Shown: positions 49,143 to 58,468 of the stretch, one piece after another
How the letters are laid out: every line of letters begins with the position of its first letter
How positions within the stretch are numbered: position 1 is the first letter of the stretch
Source of the DNA: Brevibacillus brevis
GTDB taxonomy: Bacteria > Bacillota > Bacilli > Brevibacillales > Brevibacillaceae
Assembly (NCBI RefSeq): GCF_900637055.1
Contig: NZ_LR134338.1
Coordinates: 4,057,001-4,121,000, forward strand
Length of the DNA: 64,000 nucleotides
Reading direction: 5' to 3'
The notes under the pieces: generated by a model
Database searches by the model: none
What the model was told of the DNA's origin: nothing
Seen by the model: only the letters and a program-made list of their open reading frames with translations
Translations under genes and position numbers: made by a program

Positions 49143-50048
49143 TTAGCTCTTCATCCGTGGGTCGAGTGCATCGCGCAAGCCGTCCCCAATCAAGTTAAAG
49201 CCGAGAACTGTCAGCATGATAGAGAGCCCCGGAAAAATAACAGTCCATGGTGCTTTCTGAATGTACTGACGTGAATCAGCGAGCATTTTTCCCCATTCCG
49301 GTTCTGGCGCTTGTGCTCCCAGTCCGAGAAAGCCAAGTGCAGCTGCCTCGATAATCGCTGTAGCGATTCCCATCGTCCCGGTCACAATGATTGGTGCGAG
49401 GCTGTTCGGCAAAATATGCTGCATGATAATTCGGGAATTTTTCATCCCGATTGCCCGTGCGGCCATGACGAACTCTTCTTCCTTCAAGCTCAAAACGCGT
49501 GCGCGTACCAAGCGACCAAATGTCGGAATGTTAATAATCGCAATCGCAATCAAAGCGTTTTGCAAGGAAGGCCCCAAGATGGCAACAACGGCAATCGCCA
49601 GAAGAATGCTTGGAAAGGCAAGCATAATATCAAAGAGACGCGAAATGATCGTATCGATCCATCTGCCATAATATCCTGCCAAAAGACCGAGCAAGGTCCC
49701 TGCGAGAACAGAGCCAATAACAGAGAACGTCCCTACCCACAAAGAGATTTGTGCCCCATAAATAACGCGACTAAACACATCGCGACCATTGTAATCTGTT
49801 CCAAACCAATGCTCTTCAGAAGGTGGCTTGTTTTTCATCACGAGTTTGCCTTCGTCGTACGGATACGGAGCAATCCATGGAGCTAGTACCGCCACAACAA
49901 TGAAAAACAAAATAATCCCGAAGCCCACCAGCGCCAGCTTGTTTTTTCGTAGCGTCCTCCATGCATCCTTCCAAGGAGAGACTACTTCTTCTTGCTTCAC
50001 TTTTAAAGGTACTACCTGATCTTGTGGTTGTAATTGTGGTTGTGCCAT
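49143..50048 (-). CDS. Oligopeptide ABC transporter permease (OppC/DppC)
   Basis: The product has 301 residues from ATG 50048 behind GGAGGG. It has an N-terminal membrane segment after WKDAWRTLRKNKLALVGFGI, then the permease EAA-type loop (RAIGMKNSRIIMQHILPNSL). It is the last gene of the D-F-A-B-C operon and pairs with OppB to form the channel. Confidence 0.93.
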   Translation of the reverse strand: MAQPQLQPQDQVVPLKVKQEEVVSPWKDAWRTLRKNKLALVGFGIILFFIVVAVLAPWIAPYPYDEGKLVMKNKPPSEEHWFGTDYNGRDVFSRVIYGAQISLWVGTFSVIGSVLAGTLLGLLAGYYGRWIDTIISRLFDIMLAFPSILLAIAVVAILGPSLQNALIAIAIINIPTFGRLVRARVLSLKEEEFVMAARAIGMKNSRIIMQHILPNSLAPIIVTGTMGIATAIIEAAALGFLGLGAQAPEPEWGKMLADSRQYIQKAPWTVIFPGLSIMLTVLGFNLIGDGLRDALDPRMKS

Positions 50049-50064
50049 GTCTCTTCGTCCCTCC

Positions 50065-51075
50065 TTAGCGATATTTGATGCGCGGATCAATATAGGCGTA
50101 CAGAAGGTCGACCAAGAGATTGATCAGGACGAAAATCGTCGCGATCACAAGGATACCGGATTGGATAACCGGATAGTCACGGTTTCCAATGGCGGTCACA
50201 ATATAACGACCGACACCTGGCCATCCGAAGATCGTCTCTGTCAAAACTGCTCCACCCAGCAGCAACCCTGTTTGCAAACCAATTACCGTCAAGACAGGGA
50301 TCATCGCATTTTTCAGCGCATGCTTGTACACGACCCAAAACTGTGTCAGCCCTTTTGCACGAGCGGTTCTAACATAGTCTGCACGCATGACTTCCAGCAT
50401 ACTCGAACGAGTGATGCGTGCTATGATCGCCATCGGGATCGTACCTAACGCGATGCCTGGCAGGATCAAATGCTTGATGACTTCCCATAGCTGATCCCAA
50501 CGACCGGCGATCATCGTATCCAGTATATAAAAGTACGTAATGGCCTCTACGGGATTACGCGAATTGTCACGACCAACTGATGGCAGCCATTTCAGTTCTT
50601 GGGCAAACACCCATTGCTCCATCAAACCTAGCCAAAAAATCGGCATGGATACACCAACCAAAGCGATCAACATCGCACAGTAGTCAAACCAGGAGTTTTG
50701 CTTCCACGCAGAAAGAATCCCTGCATTTACACCGATAAACACTGCAATCAGCATGCTCACAATTGTAAGTTCAGTCGTCGCCGCCAAATAAGGCATGATT
50801 TCATCTGAAATCGGCGCATTCGTTTGCAATGATTCCCCAAGATTTCCGCTCAAAATATTTTTCATATAATCGAAATACTGTATGTACCACGGATTATTCA
50901 AACCCAATGCCTCTCGTATGTCTGCAATCGCTTGTGGTGTCGCCTTTTCTCCCAAAATCGTTAAAGCCGGATCACCAGGGATGGCACGAATAATGGAAAA
51001 AACGATGATTGACATGCCCACTAAGACAGGAATGAGCATTAAAATTCTTCGAATGCTGTAAGCTAGCAATGCCAT
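50065..51075 (-). CDS. Oligopeptide ABC transporter permease (OppB/DppB)
   Basis: The product has 336 residues from ATG 51075 behind GGAAGGCGAGGAG. It opens with the classic AYSIRRILMLIPVLVGMSII, has the GDPALTILGEKATP segment, and contains an EAA-type loop RTARAKGLTQFWVVYKHALK. It forms a pair with OppC. It follows the binding protein gene after an intergenic hairpin. Confidence 0.93.
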   Translation of the reverse strand: MALLAYSIRRILMLIPVLVGMSIIVFSIIRAIPGDPALTILGEKATPQAIADIREALGLNNPWYIQYFDYMKNILSGNLGESLQTNAPISDEIMPYLAATTELTIVSMLIAVFIGVNAGILSAWKQNSWFDYCAMLIALVGVSMPIFWLGLMEQWVFAQELKWLPSVGRDNSRNPVEAITYFYILDTMIAGRWDQLWEVIKHLILPGIALGTIPMAIIARITRSSMLEVMRADYVRTARAKGLTQFWVVYKHALKNAMIPVLTVIGLQTGLLLGGAVLTETIFGWPGVGRYIVTAIGNRDYPVIQSGILVIATIFVLINLLVDLLYAYIDPRIKYR

Positions 51076-51116
51076 CTCCTCGCCTTCCTGCATAAAATAA
51101 TCGCTAAATAATGAAA

Positions 51117-51155
51117 GGAGGGTAAGAAGAGGTATGCACTCCTCTTACCCTTTAC
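51117..51155 (-). other. Intergenic hairpin between binding protein and permease genes
   Basis: On the - strand GGGTAAGAGGAG pairs with CTCTTCTTACCC (one bulge) over a short loop; no T-run follows. It probably stabilises the upstream binding-protein message or slows transcription, giving more binding protein than permease. Confidence 0.6.
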
Positions 51156-51167
51156 TTATGAATCAAC

Positions 51168-52823
51168 TTACTTGAAATCTACCTTTTCCAAACTTTCAGA
51201 CCCTTTTGGATGCGGGTTGTAGTCTACGATATTCGCTTTTCCTGCCAATGCTGGTGTAGAGTGTGCCAGCGGAACCATTGGCACGTCTTTGAAGATGATC
51301 TCCTGTACTTGTTTGTACAGTTTATCGCGCTCTGCTTGGTCTGGAGTGGATTGTGCTTTCATCATCAATTGATGTGCTTCTTCGTTTGCCCAGCGTGTAT
51401 AGTTGTTGCTGCCGATGCTGTTTTTGTCGAGCAAGACAGCCAAGAAGTTGTCAGGGTCGCCATTGTCACCTGTCCAACCAAGCATGAACATTTCTTGCTC
51501 ACCCAAGCGGGTCTTTTCCAAATACGTTGCCCATTCCATCGTCACGATCTCAGCATCTACCCCGATTTTCTTCAGGTCTTGCTGGATTGCCTCTGCAATC
51601 TTCACACCTTCAGGCATGTATGGACGCGGTACTGGCATTGCCCAGAACTTGATTTTGAAACCGTTTGGATGTCCTGCTTCTGCAAGCAATTGTTTTGCTT
51701 TATCGAGGTTGAACTCACGATCTTTAATATCGTTGTTATGTCCCCACATGGTCTTTGGCATTGGGTTGACTGCTGGTTCTCCAACACCATCGAAGAAGGC
51801 CGTTACGATTTCAGGTTTGTTAATGGCATAAGCAATGGCTTCACGAACTTTTGGATTGTCGAGTGGCTTCTTCTCTACGTTAAAGCCAATGTAACCAATG
51901 TTATTGGTAGGACGGAGGAATAGTTGCAGGTCTTTGTTGTCTTTTACTGCTGGGATATCATCTGTGTTCAGACCATCCATCAAATCGATCTCACCTGATG
52001 CCAAAGCAGTCAGACGCGCCGTATTTTCTGGAATGACCTTGAATACCAATTTATCCAATTTCGGGAACCCTTTGTTCCAGTAATCAGGGTTTTTCTCGAG
52101 AGTGATGGTGTCGTTGCGCTTCCACTCAACGAATTTGAATGGTCCTGTACCAATTGGGTGCTCATTGAACTTTTTGACATCCTTTTTCAATGCTTCAGGC
52201 GAACCGATTGCAAAAGGAGACATGGCCAGGTTAGCAAGGAATGGAGCGAGTGGACGAGTCAGTGTGAATTTTACAGTCGTTGGATCGACTGCTTCCACGG
52301 ATTTGATAACGTGGGTCGCGTCACCCTTGTAACCACCAAATTGACTCACGTAGTACTCGAAGCCCTCTGGCGAATGCTGTGGATGGCTCTTGTCGCTCCA
52401 GCGCTCAAAGTTGTATTTGACCGCTTCAGCATTGAAATCAGTACCGTCGTGGAACTTCACACCAGATTTAAGTGTCAGCGTATAAACAAGACCATCAGGA
52501 GATACTTCCCACTTGTCAGCCAACGATGGAGCGAGCTCTGTTGAGCCATCCGCGAAGCCAATCAATGTATCCATAATGTTCTCTGTTACTTTGAATGTCT
52601 CACCATCTGTTTGCGTGATTGGGTCAAGCCCTTTTGTGTCTGCACCGCGACCGATGATTAATTGCTTCGGTCCAGTTTTTGCAGGCTCAGCTGCAGGTGC
52701 CGGAGTTTCTGTCTTTGGTTGTTCTGCCGGCGCTTGTGTTGTAGGAGTGCTAGAGCATCCAGCAATCAGCATGGCCAGCGCCACTAGGCTGGTCATGGTT
52801 GCGGAGAGAACTCTCTTTTTCAT
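51168..52823 (-). CDS. Oligopeptide-binding lipoprotein (OppA/DppE, SBP family 5)
   Basis: The product has 551 residues from ATG 52823 behind AAGGGGG. The signal peptide ends with lipobox LIAGCSS. The family 5 pattern includes ADKWEVSPDGLVYTLTLKSG and the KFHDGTDFNAEAVKYNFERW region. Upstream frames that could extend the protein lack a ribosome site. It captures short peptides outside the cell for the transporter. Confidence 0.95.
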   Translation of the reverse strand: MKKRVLSATMTSLVALAMLIAGCSSTPTTQAPAEQPKTETPAPAAEPAKTGPKQLIIGRGADTKGLDPITQTDGETFKVTENIMDTLIGFADGSTELAPSLADKWEVSPDGLVYTLTLKSGVKFHDGTDFNAEAVKYNFERWSDKSHPQHSPEGFEYYVSQFGGYKGDATHVIKSVEAVDPTTVKFTLTRPLAPFLANLAMSPFAIGSPEALKKDVKKFNEHPIGTGPFKFVEWKRNDTITLEKNPDYWNKGFPKLDKLVFKVIPENTARLTALASGEIDLMDGLNTDDIPAVKDNKDLQLFLRPTNNIGYIGFNVEKKPLDNPKVREAIAYAINKPEIVTAFFDGVGEPAVNPMPKTMWGHNNDIKDREFNLDKAKQLLAEAGHPNGFKIKFWAMPVPRPYMPEGVKIAEAIQQDLKKIGVDAEIVTMEWATYLEKTRLGEQEMFMLGWTGDNGDPDNFLAVLLDKNSIGSNNYTRWANEEAHQLMMKAQSTPDQAERDKLYKQVQEIIFKDVPMVPLAHSTPALAGKANIVDYNPHPKGSESLEKVDFK

Positions 52824-52951
52824 GAAAACATCCCCCTTTTTCCAAATAATGGTCGCATGTTCCTTTTTGGTAGATGGTCGATCAATACCTCCTGCTTTGC
52901 ATCCCCCCTTTACAAAACTTCCTATTCGGCAGGCAGACTCCCTTTTGTCGA

Positions 52952-53923
52952 TTAGGACTTGTATAAGTGACAAGCAACAAAGTGACCGTCGCCTGTGTCC
53001 GCAAATTCTGGTCGCACAGTACGACACTCCTCTGTCACATGGGGACACCTCGTATGGAATGTACAGCCACTTGGAGGTTTTGCAGGGCTCGGCACATCTC
53101 CCTGGAGAATAACTCTTTCTCGTACCGCATCAGGGTCTGGCGAAGGTACCGCCGACAGTAGTGCTTTTGTATACGGATGGAGCGGATTGGAATACAGTTG
53201 GCTACTCGTCGTCAGCTCGACAATTCTGCCAAGGTACATCACGCCTACCCGATCACTGATGTGACGCACTACACTTAAATCGTGGGCAATGAACAAGTAT
53301 GTAAGGCCGAATTCGCGCTGCAAATCCTGCATGAGATTGAGCACCTGCGACTGAATGGACACGTCCAGTGCAGATACAGGCTCATCTGCAACGATCAATT
53401 TGGGCTTGAGCATCAGTGCTCTCGCAATGCCGATCCGCTGCCTTTGTCCTCCGCTGAATTGATGCGGATAGCGGCTCGCGTGATAGCTGCTCAGACCAAC
53501 GATCTCCAGCATTTCCTGCACGCGCTTTTTTCGCTCTGCCGAAGAACCCAAACCATGTACAATCAAAGGCTCTTCCAAAATTTTCTCAATATTATGTCTA
53601 GGGTTGAGCGAAGCAAACGGGTCCTGAAAGACAATTTGCATGTCACGTCTCATCTTTCTCATTGCATCAGTAGAAAGCGACATGACATCTGTCCCGTCAA
53701 AGTTGATTTCACCGGAGGTCGGTTCAATCAGTCGCAGCAAGGAACGTCCCGTCGTAGACTTTCCACAGCCGCTCTCACCTACCAGCCCCAAAGTTTCTCC
53801 ACTCTTAACGGTAAACGATACATCATCTACCGCCTTTACTACACCTACTTCCCCTCCAAGAACACCGCCTGTGATTGGGTAGTATTTTTTCAAGTTTTTT
53901 ACGATCAGAAGATCTTCTGCCAC
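52952..53923 (-). CDS. Oligopeptide ABC transporter ATP-binding protein (OppF/DppF)
   Basis: I choose GTG 53923 (behind GAGGAG), giving 323 residues. Walker [17 protein letters not shown], signature [16 protein letters not shown], Walker [13 protein letters not shown] and the C-terminal OppD/F domain with [15 protein letters not shown] are present. It hydrolyses ATP for peptide import together with OppD. Confidence 0.95.
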   Translation of the reverse strand: MAEDLLIVKNLKKYYPITGGVLGGEVGVVKAVDDVSFTVKSGETLGLVGESGCGKSTTGRSLLRLIEPTSGEINFDGTDVMSLSTDAMRKMRRDMQIVFQDPFASLNPRHNIEKILEEPLIVHGLGSSAERKKRVQEMLEIVGLSSYHASRYPHQFSGGQRQRIGIARALMLKPKLIVADEPVSALDVSIQSQVLNLMQDLQREFGLTYLFIAHDLSVVRHISDRVGVMYLGRIVELTTSSQLYSNPLHPYTKALLSAVPSPDPDAVRERVILQGDVPSPAKPPSGCTFHTRCPHVTEECRTVRPEFADTGDGHFVACHLYKS

Positions 53924-53941
53924 CTGCATGCTCCTCTCGGG

Positions 53942-54910
53942 TTATTCGGTCAGCCAGCAGCGGGAAAGATGATTGTCCCCTACCATTTTTAATTCTGGCA
54001 TCTCATTGCGGCATCGGTCTGATACTTTATCGCATCTGGGTGCAAAACGGCATCCGACAGTAAGCGAACCCGGGATCGGGACGTTGCCTGGAATCGAATA
54101 GAGACGCTCCTGTGATCCTTCCAGCTTCGGCAGCGAATTCAACAAGCCGATCGTATAAGGATGCTTCGGACTTTTTAAGATCGTACGGACATCGCCTTGT
54201 TCGATCACGTTGCCCGCGTACATCACCACAACGCGATGACACATTTCCGCAACGACCCCAAGATCGTGGGTAATGAGGAGAATGGCTGTGTCTGCTTCCC
54301 GGTTGAGTTGACGCATCAGGTCCAAAATCTGCGCTTGAATCGTCACGTCGAGCGCAGTGGTAGGCTCGTCTGCAATCAAAAGCGCTGGATTGCAAGCCAT
54401 TGCCATCGCAATCATGACACGCTGCCGCATACCCCCGGAAAGCTGGTGCGGGTATTCATCGACGATCGCTTCCGCTCGAGGAATTCCGACTTTTTTCAAC
54501 ATCTCAATAGCACGTGCTCTTGCGTCCTTTTTGCTCGCCTTCGTATGTAATCGGACTGATTCTCCTATCTGGTCTCCAATCGTAAACACCGGATTTAAAG
54601 ACGTCATCGGCTCCTGAAAGATCATCGCAATTTCATTCCCGCGGATGTCTCTCATACGCTTTTCGTCAACAGATACGAGGTCCTCCCCCTTGAATTTAAT
54701 CGAGCCTCCCACGATTCTCCCTGGGGGATTGGGTACAAGCTTCATAACGGAAAGGGAGGTAACGCTCTTTCCGCAGCCGGATTCGCCTACGATACCGACT
54801 ACTTCTCCTTTTTGTACCGTGATCGTCACGCCATCAACGGCAGGGATTTGGCCGCGGTCCGTGAAAAAGTGCGTTTGCAGGTTTTCGATTTGTAGGACAG
54901 GATGTGACAC
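53942..54910 (-). CDS. Oligopeptide ABC transporter ATP-binding protein (OppD/DppD)
   Basis: I choose GTG 54910 (behind GAGGTG), giving 322 residues. Walker [17 protein letters not shown], signature LSGGMRQRVMIAMAMA, Walker B LLIADEPTTALD and the C-terminal cysteine-rich FAPRCDKVSDRC are present. It is the first gene of the operon, about 90 bases after a probable start point. Confidence 0.95.
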   Translation of the reverse strand: MSHPVLQIENLQTHFFTDRGQIPAVDGVTITVQKGEVVGIVGESGCGKSVTSLSVMKLVPNPPGRIVGGSIKFKGEDLVSVDEKRMRDIRGNEIAMIFQEPMTSLNPVFTIGDQIGESVRLHTKASKKDARARAIEMLKKVGIPRAEAIVDEYPHQLSGGMRQRVMIAMAMACNPALLIADEPTTALDVTIQAQILDLMRQLNREADTAILLITHDLGVVAEMCHRVVVMYAGNVIEQGDVRTILKSPKHPYTIGLLNSLPKLEGSQERLYSIPGNVPIPGSLTVGCRFAPRCDKVSDRCRNEMPELKMVGDNHLSRCWLTE

Positions 54911-55215
54911 GTGGCTCACCTCTCTCACCGATATATACTTCCAAATTAGACCTGTCAGTAGACATTATGACATTTATTCAATTTTTTCGCAACACAATAA
55001 ATTCTAACTATTATACCTTTACTGACTAAACAGAATATTCAACTCGTGTTTTAAAATTCATTTTATGATAGCCCTTTCATTGTTGATGTAGCCTCACTTG
55101 CACTGTCTACGCATATCGAATGAAGGATCTGTGGTCGCATGCAAAAGACCCGCCTGTACGGGTCTTTTGTCACTGGGGCTTTCTGCACCCCTTCTTTTTG
55201 CGCGTAAACCATTTT
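54911..55215 (-). promoter_or_regulatory. Upstream region of the peptide transporter operon
   Basis: This 305-base gap contains a TATAAT (55015-55010, - strand) with no good -35 at 17 bases, so activation or repression by a regulator is likely. Nearer the yqxA side, AAAAGACCCG pairs with CGGGTCTTTTG (55143-55170), a bidirectional terminator. No protein-coding frame with a ribosome site is seen. Confidence 0.45.
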
Positions 55216-55524
55216 TCACGGTTCAAAAAAACTCCCTACCCAATCGACAAAACTCTGCGCCCCACTTTTAATGCTTCCCCCCAAAGTCAAACCGATCCGA
55301 CTGACGTAGTTGACCATTTCCTTCGGGTTGGCAGTCTGAACCTGCTTGCCCATTACCGCGATCTCTACTTGCCCTTGGTCCACTTTTTTGATGGAAAAGG
55401 TTTGCGCCTGCCCCTCAGGCACTCCACTCACCTTGGATATTCCACGCTCAGCCGTTTGCAATCCCAAAACTACCCCGACCAGCAAGATGATTAACAGTCC
55501 AGTCAGCTTCATCGTCACGTTCAT
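55216..55524 (-). CDS. yqxA: YqxA-like protein (DUF3679)
   Basis: The product has 102 residues from ATG 55524 behind AGAGGTG. It has a membrane segment near the N-terminus (TGLLIILLVGVVLGLQTAER) and fits the DUF3679 family. In B. subtilis yqxA lies directly after spoIIP, as here. Its role is not defined; it may assist the SpoIIP complex. Confidence 0.85.
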   Translation of the reverse strand: MNVTMKLTGLLIILLVGVVLGLQTAERGISKVSGVPEGQAQTFSIKKVDQGQVEIAVMGKQVQTANPKEMVNYVSRIGLTLGGSIKSGAQSFVDWVGSFFEP

Positions 55525-55529
55525 GCCCG

Positions 55530-56717
55530 TCACCTCTTTGCAGGCTCGTCAGAAACTGTTTTGCCTACTTTTTCAGCTTGCTGATAATAGGCTGTGAAAA
55601 CATCAGCCAATGCTTCTGCTGTATTCATGCTTTCCTGCACGCTGTTTTCCGTACCACCTATTTCTATTAACAGACTTCCCGGGGAGAGGGACTGATTATA
55701 CTCGCCATGATCCGTTTTTGCGCCTTTTTCCATCACGCCACGCGAAAGCTCTGGGTACATTTTTTCCATCAACTCATGAAGTTCCGTCGCAAATGCTTCA
55801 TTTTTCTCGTAGCTTTTGTTTCTTTTTCCGATGACGAATAATACTCTTCCATACGTTTTTCCTTTGATCGTGACCGTCGTACGCTCTCGTGGCGCTGTGT
55901 CTCGATGCAGATCGAAAAAGTAGTACAGTTCCTTATTTTTCTCCGTTGCCGCTTTGACCACTTGCAAAGATTCCGCGTAGGAGAAGGAGTAATGCATTTT
56001 TTTGTTCAACAGCTGCTGATAGATGTCGTCGTTACTCACATCTGAACCAATTCCTCTGTCATTCAACGCTTCTGCTAAATGCTTGCTGATTAACGATATA
56101 TTTCTCGTAGGATGATCAACGGAGGTTCCCACTGGCTTCGTCTCACTAAACCACGATTCCCGATTGTGCGAGTTGTAGACGTACACGATTTTTTTGCCGT
56201 TCGTGATTGAATTAGGCACAGGAGTTGGCTTCGTTTCGCCTGACTTCGTGGTATCCTCCGGCTTTGGTTCTACGATTGGAACTACTTGCGATTGATCCGC
56301 TACCTGTCTCGGATGGGCGGGATACTCCACATAAAAATCTGCGAGAGAAGCTCCTTTTCCCTGCACGACGAACCTGGCATCCTCTGTCGTTACCATTCCC
56401 GGAAGCTCCCTGCCCAGCAAGCTGCGCAAGTCTCCCGGCTGTATATTGGTTGCCAAGCGAAAGAGAAAACCCGTTACGCTATTCGTGCGATCATCAGCCT
56501 GTGCTTGCACCGTTTCGGACAAAACCGGAATTTCCTGCCCCATCCACCCCAAAATTGCCAGACTGGAAATATGAGAAGCGGCCTGTTGTATAGCGGAGGA
56601 AGAAATTGCGATTCGGTTTCCGCCTAGCGAAAATACCCCTGTCATGACAAACAGGAAGGCGGTTATAAAGGAAAGAACAACGAATTGGCGTTGAATGAGG
56701 GTCGCCATCTGTCTCAC
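55530..56717 (-). CDS. spoIIP: Stage II sporulation protein P (SpoIIP)
   Basis: This 395-residue protein has an N-terminal membrane anchor (residues about 10-30), then a variable linker (Pro/Lys/Glu rich around 160), and the SpoIIP amidase/endopeptidase domain with VYVYNSHNRESWFSETKP, DLHRDTAPRERTTVTI and KTDHGEYNQSLSPGSLLIEI. It is needed for peptidoglycan thinning at the septum during engulfment. It acts with SpoIID and SpoIIM. The yqxA gene starts inside its 3' end. Confidence 0.95.
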   Translation of the reverse strand: MRQMATLIQRQFVVLSFITAFLFVMTGVFSLGGNRIAISSSAIQQAASHISSLAILGWMGQEIPVLSETVQAQADDRTNSVTGFLFRLATNIQPGDLRSLLGRELPGMVTTEDARFVVQGKGASLADFYVEYPAHPRQVADQSQVVPIVEPKPEDTTKSGETKPTPVPNSITNGKKIVYVYNSHNRESWFSETKPVGTSVDHPTRNISLISKHLAEALNDRGIGSDVSNDDIYQQLLNKKMHYSFSYAESLQVVKAATEKNKELYYFFDLHRDTAPRERTTVTIKGKTYGRVLFVIGKRNKSYEKNEAFATELHELMEKMYPELSRGVMEKGAKTDHGEYNQSLSPGSLLIEIGGTENSVQESMNTAEALADVFTAYYQQAEKVGKTVSDEPAKR

Positions 56718-56848
56718 TCCTCTAGCTGTAGCATGGTTGCACGTTGGGAGAACTTCCCCTCGCGCTTGTCTATGCTTTAGCTTATGAGGCTCATAGAGAC
56801 GATAGAACCCTTTTCTAGCTTTTCTCTCTCACTCTAGCTTTTCACGAC

Positions 56849-57949
56849 TTAGTGGGTATACGAGCCGCTATTTTCTTCATTCACCGCACTGTGCAAGGCG
56901 CGATTCAGACCTGTTGCAATCACATTCGCCACACCTTCAATAAAATCGTCCACTTCTTTTGGAGTGACGACGAGATCCTGTCCCAGCGGTCGGAGGACTT
57001 CATGAATCAATTGCCGTTTCTCTTCTTCCGGCAGTGAACCTACCAATCCCATAAATGTCTTGCGGGATTCCAGGTCAGGCAAATCCTCTTCCGTATACGG
57101 TTCCTTACGCTCTGGCAACGTACTCAATGCCAGTTTGTTAAACGCCCGCTTGCTCTCCACCATCGATTGTCCAAAATGCCCCAGCAAGTACGTAATCGCA
57201 TCGTTTACAATCGTGGAGGCAAAAACGACCGTAGGCACTCCTATCGCAATCACAGGCACACCAAGTGTCGCCTGATCAATCGCTTTGCGCTTGTTGCCAA
57301 CCCCTGATCCGGGATGAATCCCTGTATCCGATATTTGAATCGTCGTGTTGACCCGGTGAAGAGCGCGGGACGCAAGAGCATCGATACAGATGACAAAATC
57401 GGGTTTGCTTTTTTCCACGACACCAAATATGATCTCACTCGTTTCTATGCCTGTAATCCCTAGAACACCCGGTGATAGCGCACTGACTTCCCGATACCCT
57501 TCTCCGACGGTTTCAGGCGCCAGTGTGTACAGATGACGTGTAATCAGCAAATTTTCCACAACCATCGGTCCCAGCGCATCCGGGGTGACATTCCAGTTGC
57601 CGAGACCAACGACCAGAGCCTTTTTGTCCTCGGTGATTCCCAGCTGCTTGAGAAACATCGCAAATTCGACGGAGAATCGCTTGGCCACCTGCTCCTCGAT
57701 CGATGTATCATTATCCCGCAGCTTAGGTACTTCAATCGTCAGGTAATGCCCCGGGAGCTTGCCGATTTCCTTCCCCGCTTCCTCTGTTTCCACATGCAAT
57801 CTCGTTACTTTCACATTGGGCTCGCTGTCGTCAGCTTGCAGCCAAATGCCCTCAATACTGCTCTGGTTTTGCTGCTGGGCAAGCTCGTGGGCCTCCAAGG
57901 CAAGATCCGTTCGAATGGAATAACCCGACAAATCAATGTTATGTGCCAT
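56849..57949 (-). CDS. gpr: Germination protease (Gpr)
   Basis: The product has 366 residues and starts at ATG behind AAAGGAG. Family hallmarks are VGLGNWNVTPDALGPMVVEN and DALASRALHRVNTTIQISDT followed by GIHPGSGVGNKRK. It is the aspartic protease-like enzyme that degrades SASP in germinating spores. It is made as a zymogen in the forespore. Upstream on the - strand, GGAATA and CAAGCTA 17 bases apart resemble a sigma-G promoter. Confidence 0.95.
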   Translation of the reverse strand: MAHNIDLSGYSIRTDLALEAHELAQQQNQSSIEGIWLQADDSEPNVKVTRLHVETEEAGKEIGKLPGHYLTIEVPKLRDNDTSIEEQVAKRFSVEFAMFLKQLGITEDKKALVVGLGNWNVTPDALGPMVVENLLITRHLYTLAPETVGEGYREVSALSPGVLGITGIETSEIIFGVVEKSKPDFVICIDALASRALHRVNTTIQISDTGIHPGSGVGNKRKAIDQATLGVPVIAIGVPTVVFASTIVNDAITYLLGHFGQSMVESKRAFNKLALSTLPERKEPYTEEDLPDLESRKTFMGLVGSLPEEEKRQLIHEVLRPLGQDLVVTPKEVDDFIEGVANVIATGLNRALHSAVNEENSGSYTH

Positions 57950-58047
57950 GTTTATCAGCTCCTTTGATCCGAAGTGAAAAAAGTACTAACCATTTTGTTC
58001 CTGCTACTAGCTTGCTTGAATCCTTCATTTTTATTCCGAATCCTTTC

Positions 58048-58076
58048 TTGCAAATGGGTTCGCCCCATGCTAGAAT
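58048..58076 (+). promoter_or_regulatory. Promoter of rpsT
   Basis: TTGCAA (58048-58053), 17 bases, TAGAAT (58071-58076), about 45 bases before the S20 ribosome site AAGGAGG. Confidence 0.65.
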
Positions 58077-58127
58077 TACTTTGTTGTATGACTGTATGTC
58101 TATGGTCGTATTAAGGAGGTGACACAC

Positions 58128-58403
58128 ATGCCAAACATTAAATCCGCGATTAAACGCACCAAAACAATCGAAAAGCGTCGCGCACACCGTGCTTCTCAAA
58201 AGTCTGATCTGCGCACTTCCATCAAGAGCTTTGAGAAAGCTGTCGCTGCTTCCGATGTAGCATTGGCGAAATCTACTCTTCTGGTGGCTGTGAAAAAGCT
58301 GGACAAGGCCGCTTCGAAAGGTCTCATTCATAAAAACGCAGCAAACCGTCAAAAGTCTCGTTTGATGAAAAAGCTTAACGTTCTGAGCGCTCCTGTAGCG
58401 TAA
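58128..58403 (+). CDS. rpsT: 30S ribosomal protein S20
   Basis: The product has 91 residues from ATG 58128 behind AAGGAGGTG. The sequence [20 protein letters not shown] and [20 protein letters not shown] is typical of S20. It is a small, basic protein binding 16S rRNA. It is transcribed opposite to gpr and holA, as in other Bacillales. Confidence 0.98.
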   Translation: MPNIKSAIKRTKTIEKRRAHRASQKSDLRTSIKSFEKAVAASDVALAKSTLLVAVKKLDKAASKGLIHKNAANRQKSRLMKKLNVLSAPVA

Positions 58404-58412
58404 GAGACCAAG

Positions 58413-58455
58413 CGCAAAAAAACCCCGTGAACATCTTGTTCTAGGGGTTTTTTTT
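58413..58455. terminator. Bidirectional terminator between rpsT and holA
   Basis: AAAAACCCC pairs with GGGGTTTTT over a 17-base loop, with A- and T-runs on the two sides. It ends rpsT on the + strand and holA on the - strand. Confidence 0.85.
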
Positions 58456-58468
58456 ACTGTGAAAAACG

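Noticed and set aside
51210..51923. 237-codon + strand frame opposite the peptide-binding gene
   Set aside because: Composition and lack of start signals show it is an antisense shadow of OppA.
52824..53048. N-terminal extension of the oligopeptide-binding protein
   Set aside because: The lipoprotein signal peptide starts at 52823 with a clear ribosome site; the extension overlaps OppF and has no signal features.
53282..53992. 236-codon + strand frame opposite OppF
   Set aside because: It covers the motifs of OppF in antisense and has no ribosome site.
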